Source: Pseudovibrio flavus
GTDB lineage: Bacteria > Pseudomonadota > Alphaproteobacteria > Rhizobiales > Stappiaceae
Assembly: GCF_009711345.1 (NCBI RefSeq)
Contig: NZ_SMMA01000050.1
Location: 3,561 to 67,560 of the forward strand
DNA: 64,000 nt
Direction: 5' to 3'
Both the position numbers and the translations under genes were made by a program. Positions 17,505 to 25,900 of this stretch are shown piece by piece. The notes beneath the pieces were generated by a model, which was not told where the DNA came from, ran no database searches, and saw nothing but the letters and a program-made list of their open reading frames with translations. Numbering within the stretch: position 1 is the first letter of the stretch; every line of letters starts with the position of its first letter.

Positions 17505-18605
17505 TCAGTTGCGCTTTAAAACAACGTTGAGATGCCAAAGCTCAAACGCGAATTCCGCCCCGCGCGTTTCGTAGATAGCGCAGAGCCGGTTATAAAACTC
17601 GGCAGAAATTGCCTCTTCATCATTGGCATTTGTTGCTGAAGGCCCAAAAAGGTTCGCTCGCAACGTGCTATCGGCAAAGGCACGAATGTAACCGGTGTAG
17701 GTTTGCGCATATTCCTTTTTGTCCGCTGCTAGGGGAGCGAAAAAGTCATCCGGGTTTTCTGCGGCAGGCACAACCTCGATGCACTCTACTGAATAGGCGC
17801 AGGAGAGGAACTCATCCTCAACCAACGGTTTGCGCGCTTCATCTGCAGTTAAGAACCAGAGCGAAAACAGGAAAGTATCCAGCACATCAGCCCTTAGCAT
17901 GCCATCTGCCAGCATACCCTGCGCTACTTCATAGAGCGCTCGGTAAATACCACGGCCAGAGGCCGCAGCCCCATTTTTCTCTTGCGCATCAGGAAATGAC
18001 CCCAGCGTTGAAAGGAAGAGATAACCGCCGGACTTCAACTCTTTCGCACGCAGTGTCAGAAAGTCTTTCCAGTCCTGCTCGGCAAATGCCACCATCTCTT
18101 CTCGCGCTGCGCCGGTGAGGTCGGCAAACCAAAGAGTATTGGGGGAATGAACGCGAACCGCGCGGCTTAACCAATGGCTGGCCGCAAAGCAGAGCGCTAA
18201 ATCAACACTCCCCTCGCCCGTTAGCTGCTTGTAAAACGATCCCACCAAAGCCTGGCTACGCACATTGGGAATGTGCTGCTGATACCCCTCACCGCCAAAG
18301 ACAAGCTGAAACAAGCCGTTCCAGTCGTTACCGGGCTGGTCCGCGTGGCTAACAACCACTGGCCCGTCATGCCCTGCGCCTCGGTAGGCCTCTAGCGCCG
18401 GCTTTACCGATTGGATGGCACTGGGCCCGGGGCCGCAGCCATAGTCGACAATGCGAAATTCTGACAATTGCGCCCCCATTCGGCGCACCAGCGAGCGGAT
18501 CTCTTCGTCCTTACCGAGAATGATGGACTGCTGGGCTGAGGAGTTGGCGTGATAGTCCACCATTCCTTGGGTGGATGTTTTACGTCCCAATTCAAGCTTT
18601 TGCAT
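17505..18605 (-). CDS. SABATH-like SAM-dependent carboxyl methyltransferase
   Basis: 366 residues resembling the SABATH (Methyltransf_7) family, best known from plants for methylating the carboxyl groups of salicylate, benzoate, jasmonate or indole-acetate. Signatures: MVDYHANSSAQQ (the N-terminal SY..NS..Q motif), IVDYGCGPGPSAI (SAM loop), ADQPGNDWNGLF (family D-PxNDFNxLF) and VDLALCFAASHWLS (family S-HWLS). The start at 18605 has GAGGGA 6 bases upstream. It is convergent with the LuxR-type gene and apparently monocistronic. The substrate is unknown; aromatic acids are plausible given the loci further along this replicon. Confidence 0.75.
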   Translation of the reverse strand: MQKLELGRKTSTQGMVDYHANSSAQQSIILGKDEEIRSLVRRMGAQLSEFRIVDYGCGPGPSAIQSVKPALEAYRGAGHDGPVVVSHADQPGNDWNGLFQLVFGGEGYQQHIPNVRSQALVGSFYKQLTGEGSVDLALCFAASHWLSRAVRVHSPNTLWFADLTGAAREEMVAFAEQDWKDFLTLRAKELKSGGYLFLSTLGSFPDAQEKNGAAASGRGIYRALYEVAQGMLADGMLRADVLDTFLFSLWFLTADEARKPLVEDEFLSCAYSVECIEVVPAAENPDDFFAPLAADKKEYAQTYTGYIRAFADSTLRANLFGPSATNANDEEAISAEFYNRLCAIYETRGAEFAFELWHLNVVLKRN

Positions 18606-18850
18606 TGGCGTATCCCTCGCGCTTCTTTCAAAACACCAAAACACACAGAGCTAAAGAAAAGACTGAAACCTGAACGCGGTGCTCAGGGCTGGCCGCAGCA
18701 CGACCTGTTGTGCTTACAAAAAGGGATTAACCTAAGAGAACTTCAACGAACTGTTCATTCCCCTAACTAGTAGTTCGTATTCAACCTGACTTTCTTTTTT
18801 CAACGCAAAAAACACCAATGGTTGCATAAAGTCCTTCCAACACGCATGTA

Positions 18851-20923
18851 TTGAAAAAACCGATGTTTACCCTGCGGAGCAGCAAAACCGTTTCTATAAT
18901 AAAATCTTTACTGGAAAATGTATCCAGATCAAAAACTGCTAATGTTCTAATAACAACATCAGTACTGATTATGCCACTAATGGTATTTAGGGCAGTATTA
19001 ATTCTAGCTATAACTATTCTAAATCAAATTGGATATATTAAGGTCGGCTCAATTTTATTTGGCATAAACGACAGATTTCTTAATTTAATGCCGTTCATAT
19101 TTTGTGCAGTACTAACTTGCGTAAATGCTGCGTACCGGCGCATCTCGGTGCCGATAAGTATGATCTGCTCTATTCTATCAATCTCAACTTTATCTTTTCT
19201 ATACGGTTACGGAAATTTTGAGTCCAATTTCAACATACTGACAGCTATTACTGTATCTTATCTCTGCTCCTTCATTATTGAATTCACGTCACATGTGAAA
19301 ATACTATGTTTATATAACGATTTTATTAGTGACAGAGCGTTCAAGACACTTATACAGCTAACAATCGTCTTTATCGCTTCAATTTTTCTCTACCATGTAA
19401 TGGTACAGATCGATTTGGCACTGGGGGACATAACGACTCGTTGGGGCGTAAACCTTATTCCTGATTCTTACGCCTCGGGCCTATTTTACGAATTCACACG
19501 TCAGCTCTGCTGGTTTTTTGGCGTCCACAGTCACAACGTACTTGGAGAAATACTCAATCAGTTCGAAACTGTAAGCAATTTCCGCATGAACACTTTACGT
19601 CACGGCATTCAATATTATAGCTTCCTTACCTATGATTTTATGGACATCTATGCTGCGATAGGCGGGTGTGGCTCTACGCTTTCCCTTATTATCGCAGTGC
19701 TTTTAAGCTCACACAGAAAGGCCTTTCACGGTGTAGCCAAGGCCAGCCTGCCATTCTCTGTCTTCAACATTAACGAGCCGATCGTCTACGGTATGCCGAT
19801 TGTGTTCAACCCGTTACTGTTTATCCCGTTTTTGTTCGTTCCCCTTATCAACTTCACGATTGCCTATTGGCTCACCTATGTTGGTTTCATTCCTCCAATC
19901 GTCAATGATATCAATTGGATGACGCCACCGCTCTATAATGTCTGGCTAGGTACTGGCGGTAGTATGCTCGCCTGTGTAGTGCAGCTCGCTCTTATCGTTC
20001 TGGGCGTTTTCGTCTACCGGCCGTTCATCAGCAAAAGCCACACCGAATTGATGAGCCACGCCATTTTCGTACGCGGCACTGAAACCGGCAATGCACTTCG
20101 TATTTCCGAGCACCGAGACCTGATTTCCGATCACAACGCCGCCCGCTTCGCAGTAAACAACATTCTCCAAGCCGGAGACTTCACCATCTACGTACAGCCT
20201 CAATTTGACGCCCGCTCGCAGACATTTAACGGCGCCGAGGTCCTCGTTCGTTATATCGACGCAAAAGGCAATGTGACGCCGCCCTACTTCTTCGACCTTT
20301 TTGAGAAAACGGAAACTCTGCCGGATATCGACTACATGGTCATAGACCGGCTTTCGCATGCGGTCGATGACTTCAAACTCCCAAACGGCTTCAAAGTTGC
20401 CATAAACGTCTCTCCGATCAGCTTTAAACACGCCGGTATTTTGAAAGAGCTGGTTCGCCTTGCGCAGAAAATGCAGACGAAAGGGCTGGAACTAACTGTC
20501 GAGATAACCGAGAACCAGATGTGGTCAACAGAGGAGAGCTATATTGCGATTTTCAAGGAACTTCAGAAAGCTGGCATCACTTTGGCGCTTGATGATTTCG
20601 GTACAGGCTATTCGAACCTGACCACATTCCTTAAATTCCAATATGACTACGTGAAAATCGACATGACTGTTGTCAGTCTGGACACCATTCGCAAACATCC
20701 AAAAATTATAACTGCCTTTGCCTTGATCGGCGAAAGCGGCGGCGCGCAAATAATCGCTGAAGGCGTTGAACACCCCGACCAGGTCGAGGCCCTCAAGCAG
20801 AGCAACATTCACATCTATCAGGGTTACTATTTCGGCAGGCCAATGCCATTTGCGCAAATGGTTTCAATGGTTGAAGAGGGTGACGCAAAAGCGGTGTTAC
20901 CGATCATGGACCCGTTGCATTGA
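18851..20923 (+). CDS. PTS EIIC membrane domain fused to an EAL c-di-GMP phosphodiesterase
   Basis: 690 residues. The first ~400 form a multi-helix domain of the lactose/cellobiose PTS EIIC family: the substrate-loop motif FNINEPIVYGMPIVFNPLLF is nearly canonical. The C-terminal EAL domain (about 430-675) keeps every catalytic group: AEVLVRY, INVSP, VEITEN, ALDDFGTGYSN near 581, VKID, AEGVE and QGYYFG. It should hydrolyse c-di-GMP. No EIIA or EIIB partner is nearby, so the EIIC half is probably a sugar sensor rather than a phosphorylating transporter. A TTG start at 18851 or ATG at 18863 is possible, both without a clear ribosome-binding site. The 5' half is markedly AT-richer than the EAL half. 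Confidence 0.88.
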   Translation: MKKPMFTLRSSKTVSIIKSLLENVSRSKTANVLITTSVLIMPLMVFRAVLILAITILNQIGYIKVGSILFGINDRFLNLMPFIFCAVLTCVNAAYRRISVPISMICSILSISTLSFLYGYGNFESNFNILTAITVSYLCSFIIEFTSHVKILCLYNDFISDRAFKTLIQLTIVFIASIFLYHVMVQIDLALGDITTRWGVNLIPDSYASGLFYEFTRQLCWFFGVHSHNVLGEILNQFETVSNFRMNTLRHGIQYYSFLTYDFMDIYAAIGGCGSTLSLIIAVLLSSHRKAFHGVAKASLPFSVFNINEPIVYGMPIVFNPLLFIPFLFVPLINFTIAYWLTYVGFIPPIVNDINWMTPPLYNVWLGTGGSMLACVVQLALIVLGVFVYRPFISKSHTELMSHAIFVRGTETGNALRISEHRDLISDHNAARFAVNNILQAGDFTIYVQPQFDARSQTFNGAEVLVRYIDAKGNVTPPYFFDLFEKTETLPDIDYMVIDRLSHAVDDFKLPNGFKVAINVSPISFKHAGILKELVRLAQKMQTKGLELTVEITENQMWSTEESYIAIFKELQKAGITLALDDFGTGYSNLTTFLKFQYDYVKIDMTVVSLDTIRKHPKIITAFALIGESGGAQIIAEGVEHPDQVEALKQSNIHIYQGYYFGRPMPFAQMVSMVEEGDAKAVLPIMDPLH

Positions 20924-20995
20924 ACAAAGCTTAGGAGCAGACAGCACACCTTGGCCTTTCATGATAGAAAGGCTATTGAAGGATGATCGGGGTTT

Positions 20996-21661
20996 ATGTC
21001 GGGAATTATGAAGATGGACGCGCTTGTAAACGAACTTGAAGCAGCTCTACGTGCCGCCGAGCAGGACGAGGATGCAAGCCATGACATTTTCCACGCTCGC
21101 CGCGTTCGTCAATACGCGCTTGAGATTGCTGAAAAAGAAGGCGCGGGAGACCCTGTTGTATTAACCGCAGCCGCCTATTTGCATGACCTTATAAACCTGC
21201 CCAAAAACCACCCGCAGCGGGAAATGGCCTCCACCTTTTCTGCAGAGGCCGCAGGGCCAATTCTCACCCGTGCAGGGCTTAGCGATGAACAGATTAAGGC
21301 TGCTCAGCACGCTATTGAAGCCCATAGCTTTTCTGCAGGCATTGAACCACAGACGCTAGAAGCGAAGATCATTCAAGACGCGGACCGGCTGGAAGCGCTT
21401 GGCGCTATAGGCATTGCCCGCACCTTTTACATTGCAGCAAAACTGGGCGGCGGCCTGTTTGATGGCGGCGACCCCTTTGGCGAGCATCGCCGGCTGGATG
21501 ATAAAACCTTCGCGGTGGACCATTTTCCCATCAAGCTGCTGCGTCTTTCTCAGACCATGTGCACCAATGCAGGGCGGGAAGTTGCAGAAGAGCGCACGCG
21601 CTTCATGGTTGATTTTCTTAAGCAGCTTGGCCGCGAAACAGGCTTCGACTACAAGGCCTAA
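20996..21661 (+). CDS. HD-domain phosphohydrolase (YpgQ/YedJ-like)
   Basis: 221 residues, cytoplasmic. The HD metal site is complete: His in SHDIFHARRV, HD in AAAYLHDLIN, and Asp in IIQDADRLEALGAIG. The arrangement and length match the YpgQ/YedJ branch, some members of which are metal-dependent nucleotide pyrophosphohydrolases; the true substrate is unknown. It lies 72 bases after the EIIC-EAL gene on the same strand and may share its transcript. Its stop codon overlaps that of the convergent glycosyltransferase gene by 4 bases. Confidence 0.82.
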   Translation: MSGIMKMDALVNELEAALRAAEQDEDASHDIFHARRVRQYALEIAEKEGAGDPVVLTAAAYLHDLINLPKNHPQREMASTFSAEAAGPILTRAGLSDEQIKAAQHAIEAHSFSAGIEPQTLEAKIIQDADRLEALGAIGIARTFYIAAKLGGGLFDGGDPFGEHRRLDDKTFAVDHFPIKLLRLSQTMCTNAGREVAEERTRFMVDFLKQLGRETGFDYKA

Positions 21662-22767
21662 GCCGCTACCTTGGCAGTGCCTTGTTGCTGCAAACTACGC
21701 TTTACGAAACCCTCTGTCTTGGCGGAGCATCTGGCAAGACCAGATGGCAGCATGCTGGCATAGCCAGTGTACTTGGCGGTATGGGCGTAGATCGGGTTTA
21801 GGTGCAGAAACTGCGCCATAGCATTGTTGTAGAGCTTGTATTCGCTTGCCCCATCCCAATGTTCCTTACGCTCTACCTCCACCTCGCACTTGCGCTTAAA
21901 ATCCTGAAAATACTTAAAGTGCAGCAACGGGCACCAATCCGGCGCGATATTCGCCGTTGTGTAGCCGTTTGTGAGCATGAGGAAATGCGCACCGGGCGAG
22001 ATTTCCATGCCCTTTTTCCATAAAAGCAGCGGCGACTTCTGCATGAGGATAGTGCCAAGCGCGTGCTTTTCTTTGAGATAACAGCGTACTCTGCTCTGTA
22101 AGAAGCGGCGTTTTAGCGGCCGGTGGGGCGAAAAGTAAGCATCATCCAAGAACTGCTCAAATGGGGAAAGGCGGGCTTCTTTGCCAGCAAAAAACCGTTC
22201 CCTAGGACCGCCATAGAGGCGAAAATTGGGAATGTAGCTGGTATCTTTGGAACTGTTTAGGAAGATACGATAACCGCGGGCATCAAAATACGGGCAAGCA
22301 TTCCAGAATGGCTCACCCTTTTCATAGTGAACCTGCGCCAATGGCGATGCTGCGTACATATCAACCATTGGAGAGCTGACAGTAAACCAGTTGTTGCTTG
22401 CCCACCATTCGCACAGACGAGGCAGGCTTACGGCGCCATCACCCGGAATTGCCAAGAGTTCATCAATATCAGCAAACAATACCCAGCGATTATCCAGATA
22501 CTTGTTGGCGATATTGGTTCTAAAGCACTTTTCCAAAATGCTGTAGCGGGTACGGTCTTGAATGCAGTAGACGTCCGCCTGCGCCATCAAATATTCAAGG
22601 GAACCATCTGTGGAGCCATTATCGATGATGATGAACGACTTGATACCAAGGCCGCGGTAGTACTCCAGAAAATATGGCAGGCGTAACAACTCGTTACGCT
22701 GACACGCGACCAAAACGACTTCGTTCTCTTCAGCGGTAAAGCCGATATCTTTTTCCAGATGGTTCAC
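21658..22767 (-). CDS. Family 2 glycosyltransferase-like protein
   Basis: 369 residues. The GT-A fold start reads EVVLVACQRNELLRLPYFLEYY with IDNGSTDGS for nucleotide-sugar binding. The metal-binding DxD is FADIDELL. This is the Glyco_tranf_2_4/GT92-like subgroup, often found in capsule and O-antigen loci of Alphaproteobacteria. Sugar donor and acceptor are unknown. It is monocistronic, with a 10-base inverted repeat just upstream (22782-22813), and ends head-on into the HD gene. Confidence 0.82.
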   Translation of the reverse strand: MNHLEKDIGFTAEENEVVLVACQRNELLRLPYFLEYYRGLGIKSFIIIDNGSTDGSLEYLMAQADVYCIQDRTRYSILEKCFRTNIANKYLDNRWVLFADIDELLAIPGDGAVSLPRLCEWWASNNWFTVSSPMVDMYAASPLAQVHYEKGEPFWNACPYFDARGYRIFLNSSKDTSYIPNFRLYGGPRERFFAGKEARLSPFEQFLDDAYFSPHRPLKRRFLQSRVRCYLKEKHALGTILMQKSPLLLWKKGMEISPGAHFLMLTNGYTTANIAPDWCPLLHFKYFQDFKRKCEVEVERKEHWDGASEYKLYNNAMAQFLHLNPIYAHTAKYTGYASMLPSGLARCSAKTEGFVKRSLQQQGTAKVAA

Positions 22768-22781
22768 TGTTGTATTCGCCC

Positions 22782-22813
22782 GTTAGGTGCCCTTGCAAAA
22801 AGCGGCACCTAAC
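22782..22813. repeat. Perfect 10-base inverted repeat
   Basis: GTTAGGTGCC (22782-22791) and GGCACCTAAC (22804-22813) flank a 12-base loop. It sits 14 bases upstream of the glycosyltransferase start and about 90 bases downstream of the autotransporter stop. No T run follows on the minus strand, so it could be a 3' stem for the autotransporter transcript or an operator/5' leader element. Confidence 0.55.
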
Positions 22814-22900
22814 CAGCGTTTGTGATGAGAACTTGGCCTCACTCCGGTGTTTTCTGGGTTAGCAACCATTTCCCCAAAAGTATTCGACAAACCTCTCCCG

Positions 22901-25900
22901 CTAGAACTTCAGGGAAAAGCGCCCCTCAACTGCGGAATGCGCTGTGTTTTCAGAGTAACTTCCGCTGTAACCAAGAGAAAAGTCTACATTTCCTTTGGAC
23001 AGGCTGAGCCCTGCTGACGTTAGTAGATGCGTTCTATCTGCATCAAAGTCCAGATCCTCAACACCATTTGCACCTTGATACATCTGCCCGCTTATGCTGC
23101 TGCCAGTTAGAGAATGACGCAGACCTACCTTCGCTGATGGCTGGATGTGCCACCCGCCGCGTTGAAATGCCCGCGTCCAGCCAAGGCTTGCTGTGACATT
23201 CAGATCGTTTTCATTCACAGCGGAAAATCCGGTATCCAGAGGTCCAAGCCCCGATACGGTAAAGCCTTGCTGTTGATACCAAAGGTGCTCCAGACCAAGC
23301 TCGGGAGTAAACAGGTGGCCACCGATCTCAACACCCCAATTAACCGTCGCGCGGGTGCTAAGGGCATTGGCCGAATAGTAATCGTGGGCCGTACTGGTTT
23401 GAGATGAGGCGCTATATTTGTTTCGGGCGTGCATGTAGAGGGAGCTTAAGCCCAGTTGCGCCAGCCCAAGCTCGTAGGTTGTATGAGCGCCGATAGCAAA
23501 TACTTCGCCAGCGCCAAACACACCGTCGAGATCTGCCCGCGAGAAATCAAGATCGGTGGAGCCGTAATAACCACTAAGCCCCACCAACCAGCTTTCTGTT
23601 GCGGCAACATTGAGACCGAATAAAAGCCCTGTGGAATTAAGGTCATAGCCCGAACTGTCATAGTTACCACTCTGACGGGAAACAATTGCCTTCATATAGC
23701 CATGGCTTACATCTACCAAGGAAGTCTCGCTTGGGGTAGACGGCAACAATTTAGAGATGGCTTTCTGTCCAGCATCCGGCGTGGGATTTACTCCATATGC
23801 CATAGGGGGTATGCCCTGTGACGCATCACCTCGCAACGACCCATCGAAACGGTGGCCCGCTCCGGCAAGGTCATGGAGGTTTGAAGCAAAGCCCCTCAAC
23901 GCTGCCGCAGCTGTCAACGCCGGAGAATTCTCAGGCGCATAATTAAAGATTACCTGCTGCTGGTTTGTGTTTTGAGTACCTTCAACAAAACTGGCCTCCC
24001 AGTCCGCGTAATCAGAATGCACCTGCACGCTGGCGAACTGCCCCTCAGCCAGCACTGCATTTTCCTCTAGCGCTGGTAGCGTATAGGCCTGCCCCTCAAT
24101 ACTTCCATTGCTGATATGGGCGTAAAGATCGGCCTTCTCCGGTCCGCCGACGCCATTTTTGACGAACGTGACTTTATCTCCGGTGGAAGACTGGAAGGTG
24201 CCGGCATATTCCGCCAAACCCAAGTCCTCACCAAAAAGAATGCCGTAGGCCTCAATTGTTAGATTATGACCATTGGTTTGGACCTGATAGGCTTGGCTAG
24301 AGGCATTACCTTGAGCTTCAACGCGAATGGAACCTGTTGAATGCAAACGAGTATCGCCGTTTAGCGTAATGCCGTAGGCATAAGCCTCTCCGTTAACGCC
24401 AACGCCTCCGTTTGACTTGGCGGCAGCATAAATATCTCCGCTATTCACCAAGAAGCCCGAGGTTCTGTAGATGCCAACAGCTCGGCTCCAATCCTTGTCG
24501 GAGGTTGCTTGCGAGAAAAGGTCACCGTGGTTTGCGTCTACGATACCGATAAGGCCTTGCGCATTCGCATACCCCTCCCCTGCCTCCGCAACAGTGGTGA
24601 TATTACCTGAGTTTGTCCCGATGCTTCCGTTATAGGCGCTAATGCCTTTGGCATGGACATATTTCGAGGTTGAGTGACCGTAGGCCCGAATGTCTCCGGT
24701 ATTCTCTGTTAAAGACCCGTCGATCAAGTCGATGCCGTCAGCATGGACATAATCATCAGTGCTAACGGCAGAAACATCAATGGCGCCGCTGTTAAGCCCA
24801 AGGTTTCCGCTGATAACCCTGATGCCTGCGGCCTGAACAGAGTCGTCAGAGGAAGTTCCTCTTACTTTAATCGCGCCCCCGTTAATCTCGATATCATGCC
24901 CGTTACTGTCTAATCCATAAGTCTGGACATAGCTGTTTTCAGCTTCACTTGTGACGGTAATGTCACCGTAGTTCCGGGTTATTCTGCCGTCTATTCCTGC
25001 GCTTTGAACGTAAGGGCGAGCCTTGTCATTATCTGTTGTACCGCCAATCGCTTCAACGTTCACATTGCCGTAATTGACATCAACATCGCCCTTTATTCCA
25101 TAGGCCTGCGTCCAAGCAGTTGCATTGCTTGCGCCGCTTATTGAAGAGCCAGTGGCCTCGACGAATATCTCACCGCGATTAACACCAACATTTGCCAGTA
25201 TACCGTAGGCAGCCACTGAACCGTCTTCAGCGTAGGCTGGTGTAGAGCCAATCAGAGTCCCGCCTACCACAACAGATTTGATCGAACCGTCGTTTTCCAG
25301 TAGCGTTCCAAATACAGGGTCTCCCCCATTGTCCGCTTGTAACGAGACGCCGGCGGCCTCCGCAGACGCATCAATAGCTCCACCGAGTTGTGTGACGGTT
25401 CCCGCGTAGGCGAAAACCGATATAGCACCCGAGTTTCGAGAAATATTGGAGGGAGTTGAACCACCATCACTGTCATAAAGACCATAGGCACGAGCTTTTG
25501 CTAATGAATTGCTGGTGCCTGCGAGAGCGGTTGCGGAGATATCGCCCTCGTTGAGGCCCACCGTCCCGCGAATTCCATAGGCCCTTGCGTTATCACCTGT
25601 CGACTGCGACCGCACCGAAATGCTGCCAGCATTGTGTGCCGTCGCTCCTTGAATGCCATAAGCGTAGGTGTGTATCTGGCCCCTAGAAAGGATATTCATG
25701 TCGCCAAGATTGGAACCAACGCTTCCCTGCACCCCATAGGCATAGGTTTGTGCGCCGGTACTCACGCTCTCAACATTAAGATCACCGGCATTGAAGCCAA
25801 GGTCGCCCTGAATGCCGTAGGAATAAGCGTAACGCTGCGTGCTATAGGCCTTGGAAGTTATGTGACCCCAGTTATTTGCCGTAGCACCGCTAATTCCTCG

